Positions 7,619 to 16,071 of a stretch of DNA of 45,197 bases are shown in pieces (position 1 is the stretch's first letter; each line of letters begins with the position of its first letter). Under the pieces are notes generated by a model. That model did no database searches. It saw only the letters and a list, made by a program, of their open reading frames with translations, and had not been told where the DNA came from. The stretch comes from CAINVV01 sp036508555 (lineage in GTDB: Bacteria; Bacteroidota; Bacteroidia; Bacteroidales; Prolixibacteraceae). The position numbers and the translations under genes are program-made. The stretch lies in contig DATCHD010000100.1 of NCBI GenBank assembly GCA_036508555.1, forward strand, positions 1-45,197. The letters are read 5' to 3'.

Positions 7619-8632
7619 ATGCAAATCGGAAATCTGGATTTAGGAAATCTCCCGTTGTTTTTGGCTCCCATGGAGGATGTGACCTATAAATCATTTCGTT
7701 ACCTGTGTAAAAAGTACGGTGCGGATGTCATGTATACCGAATTTATTGCCTCAGAGGCGCTCATCCGTGACGTGGCCCACACGAAGAGAAAGATGACGAT
7801 TTTTGATTTTGACCGGCCATTGGCCATTCAGATTTACGGATCCAACATCGATTCAATGGCGGAAGCGGCAAAGGTCGCCGAACAATATCAACCCGATTTC
7901 ATCGATATCAATTTTGGATGCCCGATGAAAAAAATTGCAGGGAAAGGTGCGGGCGCCGGATTGTTACGCGACTTGCCGAAGATGGTAAAGATGGCAGGCG
8001 AAGTAGTAAAGGCCGTTCAGCTTCCGGTGACAGCCAAGACCAGACTCGGTTGGGACCACGATGACATGCCGATTGTAGAAGTTGCCGAAAGGCTCCAGGA
8101 TGTTGGAATTCAAGCTCTTGTAATCCATGGCCGTACCCGGAGCCAGCTATATACCGGAACGGCCGACTGGAGTTTAATTGCCGAAGTGAAAAAAAATCCC
8201 AGGATGAAAATTCCGATCATCGGCAATGGTGACATCAACGGTCCTGAAACGGCAAAATCCTTTCTTGATCAGTCAGGGGTAGACGGCTTAATGATTGGAA
8301 GAGGTTCCATCGGCAGACCCTGGATCTTTTCCGAAATCCGGCATTATTTGAATACTGGTGAACTAACTCCACCTCCAACTGTCCCATTTGTGGTGGAAAA
8401 TGTAAAGGATCAGCTCAACCAATCTCTTACCTGGAAGGATAACCCCAAAAGAGCGGTGTTGGAAATGAGAAGACATTTTGCACGATATTTCCCCAATCTC
8501 AACGATTTCAAAGAGTTACGAATCAAACTTTTACGCGCTATCGAAATAGAAGAAGTTCTTGGGATACTGGATCAGATTTCTGAGAGATATGCCGAAACTA
8601 CCGTAGATTATACCAATATTGGTTTGAAATAA
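7619..8632 (+). CDS. dusB: tRNA-dihydrouridine synthase (DusB type)
   Basis: This 337-residue TIM-barrel flavoenzyme reduces specific uridines of tRNA to dihydrouridine with FMN and NAD(P)H in the cytoplasm. Family signatures are clear: APMEDVTYKSFR near the N-terminus, FGCPMKKIAGKGAGAGLL with the catalytic Cys at about residue 101, KTRLGWD, HGRTRSQLYTGTADW, and IGNGDI followed by DGLMIGRGSIGRPW for phosphate binding. The length fits DusB proteins. The ATG at 7619 gives the expected short N-terminus and follows a TATCTTTG promoter element. It is a single-gene unit, divergent from the CPBP protease gene. Which U positions it modifies cannot be decided from sequence. Confidence 0.95.
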   Translation: MQIGNLDLGNLPLFLAPMEDVTYKSFRYLCKKYGADVMYTEFIASEALIRDVAHTKRKMTIFDFDRPLAIQIYGSNIDSMAEAAKVAEQYQPDFIDINFGCPMKKIAGKGAGAGLLRDLPKMVKMAGEVVKAVQLPVTAKTRLGWDHDDMPIVEVAERLQDVGIQALVIHGRTRSQLYTGTADWSLIAEVKKNPRMKIPIIGNGDINGPETAKSFLDQSGVDGLMIGRGSIGRPWIFSEIRHYLNTGELTPPPTVPFVVENVKDQLNQSLTWKDNPKRAVLEMRRHFARYFPNLNDFKELRIKLLRAIEIEEVLGILDQISERYAETTVDYTNIGLK

Positions 8633-8707
8633 ATATTTGCTATTTTAGTGGACAAAATCTGAAAATCACCGTTCTATTTATATTTACTTAAATTTCAAAT
8701 CAATTAC

Positions 8708-9076
8708 ATGAAAACCAAAGGATTTCTTTTAACATTAACACTTTCATTTTTTGCATTCGTTCAGCTGCAAGCAGCACCTCTCGACATGAAAGCACTGGTA
8801 GGCAAGTGGGAATATTCCGCTCCGACTGCACCGTCGAATTATGCGACCGGTCAGATTAACTTTACTCAGGCTGGCGACAAGCTAAAGGGTGAACTGGTTA
8901 TCGAAGGCCAAAAAGTAAATTTTTCTGAAATAACCATCAAGGAAGATGTAGTTTCGGCCAGTATCTACCTGGAATCCACACTGATCACTATCAAATTTAA
9001 ATTAGTAAATCAGTCCCTGGAAGGTAAAGTGGAAGCCCCGGATGGACCCATTGCAGTTAAAGCAGTAAGAAAGTAA
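8708..9076 (+). CDS. Small secreted hypothetical protein
   Basis: The 122-residue product has a clean signal peptide (about 1-22, ending LQAAP) and a mature chain of about 100 residues dominated by short beta-strands (KGELVIEG, SASIYLES, LITIKFKL, LEGKVEA). The opening segment of the mature chain, LVGKWEYSAPTAP, recalls lipocalin-like small beta-barrels found in Bacteroidota, but I do not claim membership. It has no Cys in the mature part and no lipobox, so it is probably a soluble periplasmic protein. It ends two bases before the convergent rfbB stop codon. Function unknown. Confidence 0.75.
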   Translation: MKTKGFLLTLTLSFFAFVQLQAAPLDMKALVGKWEYSAPTAPSNYATGQINFTQAGDKLKGELVIEGQKVNFSEITIKEDVVSASIYLESTLITIKFKLVNQSLEGKVEAPDGPIAVKAVRK

Positions 9077-9078
9077 AC

Positions 9079-10134
9079 TTACCGCTGGTAGTACTGCTTC
9101 TCGTAGTATGCCTGGTAAGATCCTGAAACTACATTTTCGAGCCAGTCTGAATTTTTCAGATACCAGTCGACCGTTTTGGCGAGTCCTTCCTCAAACTGGA
9201 GGGAAGGTTGCCATCCAAGTTCTCTTTGAATTTTGGAGGAGTCGATGGCATATCGCATATCATGACCGGCCCGGTCTTTCACGAATGTGATCAAAAGCTG
9301 GGAAGTGCCTTTGGCTCTTCCCAGCTTTTGATCCATTACATCGCACAAGGTCCGGATCAGGGCTATGTTGGTCCATTCATTGTGGCCACCGATATTATAG
9401 GTTTCGCCTATGACGCCCTTATGGAAAATAACATCGATGGCTGAAGCATGATCCTCAACATACAACCAGTCTCTTATATTTTCTCCTTTCCCGTAAACCG
9501 GAATGGGTTTCATGTGCTGTATATTATGAATGCACAGGGGAATCAGTTTCTCAGGAAAATGGTTGGGTCCATAATTATTGGAGCAATTGGAAATCAATAC
9601 CGGAAGGTGAAAAGTATTATGATAGGCTCTCACAAGATGATCAGAGCTGGCCTTTGAAGCCGAATACGGACTCTGGGGATCATAAGGAGTTGTTTCAAGA
9701 AATAATCCGGTTTCTCCAAGGGATCCGTACACTTCATCGGTTGAAATATGGTAAAATCGTTTGCCTTCCATTTGATTTTTCCAATGTTCCTTGGCCGCAT
9801 GGATCAGGTTAAAAGTTCCAAAGATATTGGTCCTGATGAAAGCTGCTGGATCGGTAATTGAACGGTCTACGTGCGATTCGGCTGCAAGGTGAACTACACC
9901 CTCAATTGGATATTTCCCGAAGAGGTCATTGATAAAAACACTATCCGTGATGTCACCTTTTATGAAAGTGTAATTTGGCAAAGTATCAACATCCTTGAGG
10001 TTTTCGAGATTACCGGCATAGGTAAGAAGGTCAAGATTCAAAATCTGATATTCGGGATATTTTGTAACGAATCGTCTGACGACGTGTGAACCAATAAATC
10101 CGGCACCGCCGGTTATCAAAATTGTTTTTTTCAT
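9079..10134 (-). CDS. rfbB: dTDP-glucose 4,6-dehydratase
   Basis: This 351-residue short-chain dehydrogenase converts dTDP-glucose to dTDP-4-keto-6-deoxyglucose, the second step of dTDP-rhamnose synthesis for surface glycans. Visible motifs are the Rossmann glycine motif TGGAGFIGSH (about 7-16), STDEVYG with the catalytic Asp-Glu pair (about 130-136), the YSASKAS Tyr/Lys pair (about 157-163), SNCSNNYGP, and RDWLYVEDH. It starts 15 bases after the galE stop on the same strand, so the two probably form an operon. The other rml genes are not in the window. Codons 268-282 contain a perfect 17-base inverted repeat, listed separately. Confidence 0.95.
   Translation of the reverse strand: MKKTILITGGAGFIGSHVVRRFVTKYPEYQILNLDLLTYAGNLENLKDVDTLPNYTFIKGDITDSVFINDLFGKYPIEGVVHLAAESHVDRSITDPAAFIRTNIFGTFNLIHAAKEHWKNQMEGKRFYHISTDEVYGSLGETGLFLETTPYDPQSPYSASKASSDHLVRAYHNTFHLPVLISNCSNNYGPNHFPEKLIPLCIHNIQHMKPIPVYGKGENIRDWLYVEDHASAIDVIFHKGVIGETYNIGGHNEWTNIALIRTLCDVMDQKLGRAKGTSQLLITFVKDRAGHDMRYAIDSSKIQRELGWQPSLQFEEGLAKTVDWYLKNSDWLENVVSGSYQAYYEKQYYQR
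9289..9333. repeat. Perfect 17-base inverted repeat inside rfbB
   Basis: GATCAAAAGCTGGGAAG (9289-9305) is repeated as its exact reverse complement at 9317-9333, with an 11-base loop. In the gene it spans codons 268-282 (D-Q-K-L-G-R to T-S-Q-L-L-I). A perfect stem of this length inside a conserved coding region is unlikely by chance and suggests quasi-palindrome correction by template switching, or a selected mRNA hairpin. Confidence 0.85.
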
Positions 10135-10149
10135 GGTTGGGTTATTAGA

Positions 10150-11178
10150 TTATATAATTCCTCTTAAGCGCTTCTCCCAGTTCCAGGCAGATAATAAAGT
10201 TTCTTCCAGGGTAGTGTCAGATTTCCAGCCCAATACCTTATTGGCCTTGGAAGTATCTGCAAAGATTTTTTCAATATCTCCGGCCCTTCGGCCAACTATC
10301 CGGTAGTTAACCTTTTGTCCTGTAGCCTTTTCAAAAGTCCTGATCAGTTCAAGAACGGAAACTCCCTTTCCTGTGCCAACATTAAAGAACTCGAAGCCCG
10401 ATTCATTCTTTTGTCCAAGCAGCCGTTCAATAGCCACCACATGGGCCCGGGCAAGATCCACCACGTTGATATAATCCCTGATACAACTGCCATCAGCAGT
10501 ATGGTAATCATTTCCGAAAACAGACAACTGTTCACGGATTCCTGCAGCTGTTTGGGTGACAAAGGGCACCAGATTATTAGGAATCCCGTTAGGAAGTTCA
10601 CCAATCAATGCAGTCGGATGAGCGCCGATCGGATTGAAATACCTTAGGGCTATGCTTTGTATCTGCGGATTGGATTTGGTGAAATCACGGATAATATCCT
10701 CGCAAATTATTTTTGTGTTTCCGTATGGGGATTCGGCCATTTGCCGGGGTGTCTGTTCGGTAACCGGAAGTTTGTCGGGTTGACCATAAACAGTACAAGA
10801 AGAAGAGAAAACCAGGTAATCCGTCTTGTATTTATCCATGCATTCGAACAAGTTCACCAGTGAGAGCAGGTTGTTCCGGTAATACATCAGTGGTTTGGCA
10901 ACTGATTCACCGACTGCCTTGTATGCAGCAAAATGAATTACCGCATTGATTCTCTTTGACTTTTGAAAGAATCCCTCAAGGAGATCCAGGTTCTGCATAT
11001 TGAAACAATGAAATTCCGGACGTATTCCGGTTATCTGCTCAATCTGATCGATCACCCCTATCGTGGAATTACTCAAATCATCCACAATGACAACCTCATA
11101 TCCAGCTTTCTGCAATTCAACAACTGTATGTGAGCCAATATATCCTGTTCCGCCGGTAACCAATATTTTCCCCCTCAT
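10150..11178 (-). CDS. galE: UDP-glucose 4-epimerase
   Basis: The 342-residue extended-SDR enzyme interconverts UDP-glucose and UDP-galactose using bound NAD. It shows TGGTGYIGSH (about 8-17), HFAAYKAVGES (about 83-93), SSSCTVYG (about 125-132), YGNTK with the catalytic Tyr and Lys (about 152-156), and RYFNPIGAHP. Length and C-terminus are typical. It is probably the first gene of a galE-rfbB unit supplying sugar nucleotides for envelope polysaccharides. A minus-strand TACTTTTG element at 11250-11243 is a plausible promoter about 65 bases upstream. Some relatives accept N-acetylated sugars; specificity is not visible here. Confidence 0.95.
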   Translation of the reverse strand: MRGKILVTGGTGYIGSHTVVELQKAGYEVVIVDDLSNSTIGVIDQIEQITGIRPEFHCFNMQNLDLLEGFFQKSKRINAVIHFAAYKAVGESVAKPLMYYRNNLLSLVNLFECMDKYKTDYLVFSSSCTVYGQPDKLPVTEQTPRQMAESPYGNTKIICEDIIRDFTKSNPQIQSIALRYFNPIGAHPTALIGELPNGIPNNLVPFVTQTAAGIREQLSVFGNDYHTADGSCIRDYINVVDLARAHVVAIERLLGQKNESGFEFFNVGTGKGVSVLELIRTFEKATGQKVNYRIVGRRAGDIEKIFADTSKANKVLGWKSDTTLEETLLSAWNWEKRLRGII

Positions 11179-11242
11179 ATTCTGAATTTTTTTTCAATCA
11201 AACGTTTTATCCGCAATTTTGTTGTTGAATTGTATCTAATTC

Positions 11243-11250
11243 CAAAAGTA
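11243..11250 (-). promoter_or_regulatory. TAnnTTTG -7 element for galE-rfbB
   Basis: TACTTTTG on the minus strand, about 65 bases before the galE ATG. No convincing -33 TTTG is seen at the right distance. Confidence 0.35.
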
Positions 11251-11358
11251 CTAAATATAAGATTTATTCATGCGTTTAGATTTTGTCTTTCAATGGTCGC
11301 ATGGAATACCCACAAAATCATTTTCGGTTGGTGTGAACATATTCTCGTGGGTATTTCA

Positions 11359-11366
11359 TATATTTG
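11359..11366 (+). promoter_or_regulatory. TAnnTTTG -7 element for the HU/SPOR gene
   Basis: TATATTTG ends 18 bases before the ATG at 11385. It sits just downstream of an inverted repeat, AATACCCAC (11305-11313) with GTGGGTATT (11347-11355), which could act as an operator; that part is inference. Confidence 0.45.
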
Positions 11367-11384
11367 GAGTTCAAATAATCATAC

Positions 11385-12413
11385 ATGAACCTTTCAGTCC
11401 AACTTTCAGAATTGTTGAAAACCAACGATTGCGTGATCATCCCCGATCTCGGAGGGTTTATTGCCAATTATCAGATCTCAGGATATGATGAGCAGACAGA
11501 CCAGTTTACCCCTCCAATCAAAGAAATTATTTTTAGCGGAAAGCTGAAAAAAAATGATGGATTGTTGGTTAATTACATTTCTGATCGCGACGGAATAGGA
11601 TATCTCGAAGCCAGAAAAATTGTCTCAGAGTTTGTCGCCGAAAGTATTTTCAGACTTGAAAATGGTGAGCGGATCATTTTGGAGCAGATTGGTACACTTC
11701 GTTTTGATCAGAATGAACACCTGATTTTTGAGCAGGAAAAGACTAAAATAATCAGAACGGATGCATTTGGTCTGGATTCATTCCATTTCCCAAGACTGGT
11801 TAATAAATACAATCATCCGCCTAAACCCGTTTTGCGGGACAAAGACCCTGAACCTCAGAAGCACCTTCATCCGGCACTTAAATATGTACTGATCGGGATA
11901 CCTCTTGTCGTGGCGCTCTATTTCATTCCGTACAATAAATTATTTGACCAAAGCAAGTTGGTCCACTTGCAGACTTCCAATACCGCTTCTTTGCCGATTA
12001 ATGATACAAAGCTGATTAATAAGGTTGAAGCTGTTAAAAATACAACTGAACTGAATGCAGCGGCCTCAAGAGTTGGTTCGATTCCTGCTCATGCTTCGAC
12101 TGTCGCTCAGCAACCAGAGAAGACTGTCGCTCAGCAATTGGAAAAACCTATCGCTCAAACCGTTGTTAATGATTCGCCCAGTGGTAAATATCACGTAGTA
12201 GCAGGATGTTTTAAAGTCAGGGAAAACGCTGATAACCTTGCTGGCAAACTGATCAAACAAGGTTATCCCGCACAGGTCTCCAATTTGGGAAAATATTTCT
12301 TCCGGGTGTCTGTTCAAAGCTTCCAAACCAAAAAAGAAGCTGAAGTGGCACTTGTACAATTGGCAAATAGTGATCCTGAAACCGGATACTGGTTGATGGC
12401 TGACAAAAAGTAA
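11385..12413 (+). CDS. HU-CCDC81-type domain protein with transmembrane segment and C-terminal SPOR domain
   Basis: This 342-residue protein has three parts. Residues about 1-130 (LSELLKTNDCVIIPDLGGF; NGERIILEQIGTL) resemble the paired HU-like fold of the bacterial HU-CCDC81 family. One membrane segment follows at about 166-183. A low-complexity linker carries a short repeat (VAQQPEKTVAQQLEKPIAQ), and a SPOR domain occupies about 265-342 (KYHVVAGCFKVRENADNLAGKL). SPOR domains bind denuded septal peptidoglycan in the periplasm, so the HU-like part would face the cytoplasm. This arrangement is conserved in Bacteroidota and suggests a link between division septum and chromosome or cytoplasmic partners; DNA binding by the HU-like part is not demonstrated. 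Convergent with the dipeptidase gene, 3 bases apart. Confidence 0.85.
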   Translation: MNLSVQLSELLKTNDCVIIPDLGGFIANYQISGYDEQTDQFTPPIKEIIFSGKLKKNDGLLVNYISDRDGIGYLEARKIVSEFVAESIFRLENGERIILEQIGTLRFDQNEHLIFEQEKTKIIRTDAFGLDSFHFPRLVNKYNHPPKPVLRDKDPEPQKHLHPALKYVLIGIPLVVALYFIPYNKLFDQSKLVHLQTSNTASLPINDTKLINKVEAVKNTTELNAAASRVGSIPAHASTVAQQPEKTVAQQLEKPIAQTVVNDSPSGKYHVVAGCFKVRENADNLAGKLIKQGYPAQVSNLGKYFFRVSVQSFQTKKEAEVALVQLANSDPETGYWLMADKK

Positions 12414-12416
12414 GGT

Positions 12417-13649
12417 TTACAGGGTTGCTGCTTTTTGAACTTCACGGAACACCCTCATAAAGTTACCACCCCAAATTTTCCGGATATCGTTTTCGGAATA
12501 CCCTCTTTTAACCAGTTCGAGGGTGACATTCCCCATTTGGCTCACGTCTCTGCAACCGGAAAGATCACCTCCCCCGTCAAAATCGGTTCCAATGCCAACA
12601 TAATCTATTCCTATCACTTTAACGATGTGGTCGATATGATCCACCATATCCTTCACGGTAGCCAATTTTTCGGGAAATTTTTTGAGCGTTTCACGGTATT
12701 CCTGTCTGGCTACTTTCATCTTTTCATCGGAGAGATCCTGAAAATCGTTGTATTTATTTCTGACTGCCGTCATGGCTGAGTCTCTTTTGGGGTCAGGATC
12801 AGGCACTTTTATATAATCAGAAAGAAAGCACATTTGAATGACGCCACCGTTTTTAGCTAACGCTTTCAGATCCGGATCGGTCAGGTTACGTGGATTATCA
12901 CAGATAGCCCGCGCGCAGGAGTGGCTTGCAATGATTGGGTATTTGCTCAGGCGGATGACGTCCATAAATGACGCATCGGAAATATGCGAGACATCAATCA
13001 TCATTCCCGTTTTATTCATTTCGGCAACCACTTCCTTACCAAAAGCTGATAGCCCATGATGTTCCTCGCCTTTTTTCTTATCGGTAGAAGAATCGCAGAT
13101 GTCATTGTTGGAAGTGTGACAAAGCGTTATATACCTGATACCCATGTCGTAATATTTTTTAACCATGGTAATATCGTTCGCCAGCCCATATCCGTTTTCC
13201 AATCCGATGAAGATGGCTCGTTTGCCTTGTTTCTTTAATTCATAAGCATCATCCGGTTTCAGGGCTATTGATGCCTGATTTGGGTTAGCTTTTACGCTTT
13301 CGCGGATAGCCTCAAGGATCTCGAGCGCTTTCTTTTTGGCATTTTTATCTCCTTCCGGATTTCTGGGACCCTGGCTTATAAAGACTGCAAAGAATTGAGC
13401 ATCGAGTCCTCCCTCCTTCATTCGGGGGAAGTCTACTTTAGTCCCGGAAACGGCCTGATCGTTTCGTTTTCCGACATCGAATCCATCGTGCGACAAATTC
13501 ATTGGGGTATCAGAGTGGGTATCAATCGTTAAGACCGATTGGTGGATTCTGGCAGCCTTGTCTGCAAGGTTTTCTTTGCTTTGGAGGCTTCCTGGTAAGG
13601 TAAGAAGGCAAGCCATGAGGAAGGAAAAAAGTAATGTGATTTTTTTCAT
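12417..13649 (-). CDS. Membrane dipeptidase (peptidase M19), exported
   Basis: This 410-residue zinc dipeptidase of the renal-dipeptidase family begins with a signal peptide (about 1-23). Metal-site motifs are visible: DTHSDTP with the HxD pair (about 43-49), GLENGYG with the bridging Glu, DVSHISD, SHSCARAICDNPRNLTD, and GIGTDFDGGGD near the C-terminus. It would hydrolyse dipeptides, including those with a C-terminal D-residue, in the periplasm. The ATG lies 8 bases after the ribE stop codon, so it is probably co-transcribed with ribE even though the functions are unrelated. No lipobox Cys is obvious (MACLLTLPG is in the hydrophobic core), so anchoring is uncertain. Confidence 0.92.
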   Translation of the reverse strand: MKKITLLFSFLMACLLTLPGSLQSKENLADKAARIHQSVLTIDTHSDTPMNLSHDGFDVGKRNDQAVSGTKVDFPRMKEGGLDAQFFAVFISQGPRNPEGDKNAKKKALEILEAIRESVKANPNQASIALKPDDAYELKKQGKRAIFIGLENGYGLANDITMVKKYYDMGIRYITLCHTSNNDICDSSTDKKKGEEHHGLSAFGKEVVAEMNKTGMMIDVSHISDASFMDVIRLSKYPIIASHSCARAICDNPRNLTDPDLKALAKNGGVIQMCFLSDYIKVPDPDPKRDSAMTAVRNKYNDFQDLSDEKMKVARQEYRETLKKFPEKLATVKDMVDHIDHIVKVIGIDYVGIGTDFDGGGDLSGCRDVSQMGNVTLELVKRGYSENDIRKIWGGNFMRVFREVQKAATL

Positions 13650-13657
13650 TAGGTTAT

Positions 13658-14260
13658 TTATTTATATTCGGCCAGGCGGCTCAGGTATTTGCCGATGATA
13701 TCGAACTCCAGGTTGATGACGCTGCCTTTCTTGATAGCATGAAAGTTGGTGTGCTCATAAGTATAAGGTATGATGGCCACCTGGAAAGAGTCCTTTTGGG
13801 AATTCACCACCGTTAGACTCACTCCGTTTACTGTGACGGACCCCTTCTCGACAGTCATATATCCCTGGCGTGCTTTTGCCTTATCGAATTCATATTTAAA
13901 AGTATAATACCAGCTGCCATCCGCTTCCTTTACATTTTCACAGAGAGCAGTCTGATCGACATGTCCCTGAACGATGTGACCGTCGAAGCGTCCGTCGATT
14001 TTCATGCTTCTTTCGAGGTTGACTTTATCGCCGACGTTCAATAAGCCAAGATTGGATTTAAGCAGCGTCTCCATGATGGCTGTAACGGTATATTTATTGC
14101 CTTCTTTGTGCACAACTGTCAGGCATACACCATTGTGAGAAAGGCTCTGATCGACCTTTAGTTCAGGTGTAAAATCACAGCTTAAGGTCAGGTGAACATT
14201 CTCCTGATCTTTGATTAGTGATACGACTGTACCCATTCCTTCGACAATTCCAGAAAACAT
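13658..14260 (-). CDS. ribE: Riboflavin synthase, alpha subunit
   Basis: The 200-residue enzyme dismutates two 6,7-dimethyl-8-ribityllumazine molecules to riboflavin in the cytoplasm. It begins with the invariant MFSGIVEGMG and has the internal duplication of two lumazine-binding halves: SHNGVCLTVV (first half) and VNGVSLTVVN (second half), with GHIVQGHVDQ between them. Length is standard. I see no FMN riboswitch in the short upstream region. TATCTTCG on the minus strand (14289-14282) is a one-mismatch -7 element. The dipeptidase gene follows 8 bases downstream. Confidence 0.95.
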   Translation of the reverse strand: MFSGIVEGMGTVVSLIKDQENVHLTLSCDFTPELKVDQSLSHNGVCLTVVHKEGNKYTVTAIMETLLKSNLGLLNVGDKVNLERSMKIDGRFDGHIVQGHVDQTALCENVKEADGSWYYTFKYEFDKAKARQGYMTVEKGSVTVNGVSLTVVNSQKDSFQVAIIPYTYEHTNFHAIKKGSVINLEFDIIGKYLSRLAEYK

Positions 14261-14373
14261 CGCTGTAAAATTTATTTTTTGCGAAGATAATAGATTAAAC
14301 AGATTGAATGTGCATTGTTAGAAATAAGTATATTCATGCCGAATTTTGGAAAGAATCCCTTAACTTTCTAAGT

Positions 14374-15321
14374 ATGAAAAGTGCGAACCGTGATTGGCCG
14401 TTATTTTTGCCTTTGTTACTGCTTCTTAGCTTGATTGGAAATCCTAAGATGGCCAAATCACAACAGGACCCTGTTTATACCCAATATTTAACCAATCTGC
14501 TCTCCATACAGCCCGCTTATGCAGGAATCACCGGTGTTCTGAATGTTTCGGCATTATCCCGTGCGCAGTGGGTAGGATGGGAAGGAGCGCCCAACACCAA
14601 TACTTTTACCATCGACATGCCCCTGAAATCGCATAATGTGGGATTGGGACTTTCCATCGTTAATGACAAATGGGGACCAATTTTACAGAATGGATTCTAC
14701 GTGGATTACGACTACCGGATTTTTTTAAAGGCCAGACAATACCTCTCCCTGGGAATAAAAGCAGGATTCAACACCTATCATGCGGGGCACACCGATCTTG
14801 AAATCAATGATCAGATGGATCCTTCCTTCGCGCAAAACGTGAATCTCAGGATGTTGCCCAACTTCGGAGTCGGAGCGCTGTGGCACAGTGACATCTTCTT
14901 TCTTGGGTTCTCCATGCCTAAGTTGCTTGTTAACAATATTGTTGACGATTCACAGAATAGCACTTATCACGAGTTTGTTCATTTCTACGCCATGGGAGGC
15001 TATGTGTTTTTTATTTCTGAATACGTGAAGCTGAAGCCCACACTGCTGTATCGTTGGAGCCAGCAAACACCATCCTACATCGATTTGGGGGCGAACATTT
15101 TACTTTATGACAGAGTGTGGTTCGGGGCGACGTATCGTTTCAAGAATTCTTATGCCTTGTTGTTCCAGTTTATTGTGAACAGTCAGCTTCGATTCGGTTA
15201 TTCTTTCGATCTGACCACCTACCATGAGAGTATGGTGAACTCCGGGACGCATGAGTTTACCATCAACTACGAATTTCAGAGCACCAAGCGAAACAGGAGA
15301 TATATTGCGAGGTATTTTTAG
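14374..15321 (+). CDS. PorP/SprF-family type IX secretion outer-membrane protein
   Basis: I chose the ATG at 14374 (315 residues) because it places a signal peptide (WPLFLPLLLLLSLIG) at the N-terminus; an upstream in-frame ATG at 14308 would add 22 residues with no signal character. The mature protein opens with the family hallmark QQDPVYTQYLTN and QPAYAGITG and continues as an outer-membrane beta-barrel with many aromatic strands. PorP/SprF proteins take part in type IX secretion and gliding in Bacteroidota. Many genomes carry several paralogues, often beside a large adhesin; none is seen here, so the partner is unknown. The gene is divergent from ribE. Confidence 0.88.
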   Translation: MKSANRDWPLFLPLLLLLSLIGNPKMAKSQQDPVYTQYLTNLLSIQPAYAGITGVLNVSALSRAQWVGWEGAPNTNTFTIDMPLKSHNVGLGLSIVNDKWGPILQNGFYVDYDYRIFLKARQYLSLGIKAGFNTYHAGHTDLEINDQMDPSFAQNVNLRMLPNFGVGALWHSDIFFLGFSMPKLLVNNIVDDSQNSTYHEFVHFYAMGGYVFFISEYVKLKPTLLYRWSQQTPSYIDLGANILLYDRVWFGATYRFKNSYALLFQFIVNSQLRFGYSFDLTTYHESMVNSGTHEFTINYEFQSTKRNRRYIARYF

Positions 15322-15662
15322 AAAAGAGGGAGCCTTCCCTATGGATTTCGTTTATTGGAAAAAACGGGGTAACTTATGGTATCAATTGCAAAATAGCACG
15401 GCGGGAAAACCCAGCAACTCCCGTCCTCCAAACCATCACTAAATCTGCAAATATGGCAATGAATAAATTTGTTTGGGAGGCCGCACCGGATTACTTCACC
15501 CTGTCAAGTCCCTCAAGAACCATCAGGTAGGGCTCACCGATGCGGCCAAAAAGTTGTGGCTCCACCCACACGAACCGGGCCTGCCTTATGTGTATACACG
15601 ATGCACCAGAGGTAAATACAATTCGTGAATATACAGTTTAAAAAAGATCAAAATTCAAAAAG
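15322..15662. other. Gene-free stretch with possible decayed coding remnants
   Basis: This 341-base region separates the PorP/SprF-like gene from an AT-rich block. It holds only short, interrupted frames. One minimal ORF beginning near 15461 (NKFVWEAAPDYFTL) is stopped after about 20 codons, and a second frame nearby reads TDAAKKLWLHPHEPGLPYVY before ending near 15628. They could be frameshifted debris of one gene, but I recognise no family. No promoter or terminator is convincing. Confidence 0.3.
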
Positions 15663-16040
15663 ATGAATAAAATTACAATGCTTTTAGTGGCCTTGTTCGT
15701 GGTTTCGACAAGTGGATTTGCTTCTACTGTTTCAAATCCTGCATGCCTGCCTCAGAAAACCTCTTCAGTTATATCGGTTAGGATTGATTTGGGAGATATT
15801 ACTAATTTGAACCAATGTGAGATTGCAGCACTCATTGACAAAAATCTGGAAGCAGCAATACCTGATACACCAAAACTACAATGTTCCGTAACTGTGGGAG
15901 CTTCTTTTTCAGTAGGAATTGCAAAATTTACTATTTCCGTAACGGTTTCGGGTGACTGTAGTGAGGTATATGCTGATGGAAATGAAATAGCAAATCGATT
16001 GATTGCCAAAATAAAGACACATTTAATTAATAATTTCTAA
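15663..16040 (+). CDS. Small secreted Cys-containing hypothetical protein
   Basis: The 125-residue product has a signal peptide (about 1-21, ending GFAST) and a mature chain of about 104 residues with four Cys (in NPACLP, NQCEIA, LQCSVT and GDCSEV), compatible with two disulfides in the periplasm or outside the cell. Alternating strands (SVTVGASFSVGIAKFTISVTV) suggest a beta-rich core, and the C-terminus is helical. I do not recognise the family. It sits directly upstream of a GLPGLI protein and an outer-membrane receptor in the same orientation and with the same AT-rich composition. It could be a ligand, partner or cargo of that system; this is inferred from position only. Confidence 0.65.
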   Translation: MNKITMLLVALFVVSTSGFASTVSNPACLPQKTSSVISVRIDLGDITNLNQCEIAALIDKNLEAAIPDTPKLQCSVTVGASFSVGIAKFTISVTVSGDCSEVYADGNEIANRLIAKIKTHLINNF

Positions 16041-16071
16041 AACCGATTGCCAAGAACTTAATATTAATTAG

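Noticed and set aside
7485..7694. 69-residue minus-strand ORF overlapping dusB
   Set aside because: It covers the divergent promoter region and the start of dusB on the other strand; no protein features.
11305..11355. Intrinsic terminator upstream of the HU/SPOR gene
   Set aside because: The 9-base arms are separated by 33 bases and no T-run follows, so a stable terminator hairpin is unlikely; an operator is the better guess.
14261..14373. FMN riboswitch before ribE
   Set aside because: The leader is too short and contains none of the conserved RFN-element stems.
15251..15442. 63-residue ORF after the PorP/SprF-like gene
   Set aside because: It starts inside the porP-like gene in another frame, lacks a signal or domain, and has no promoter element.
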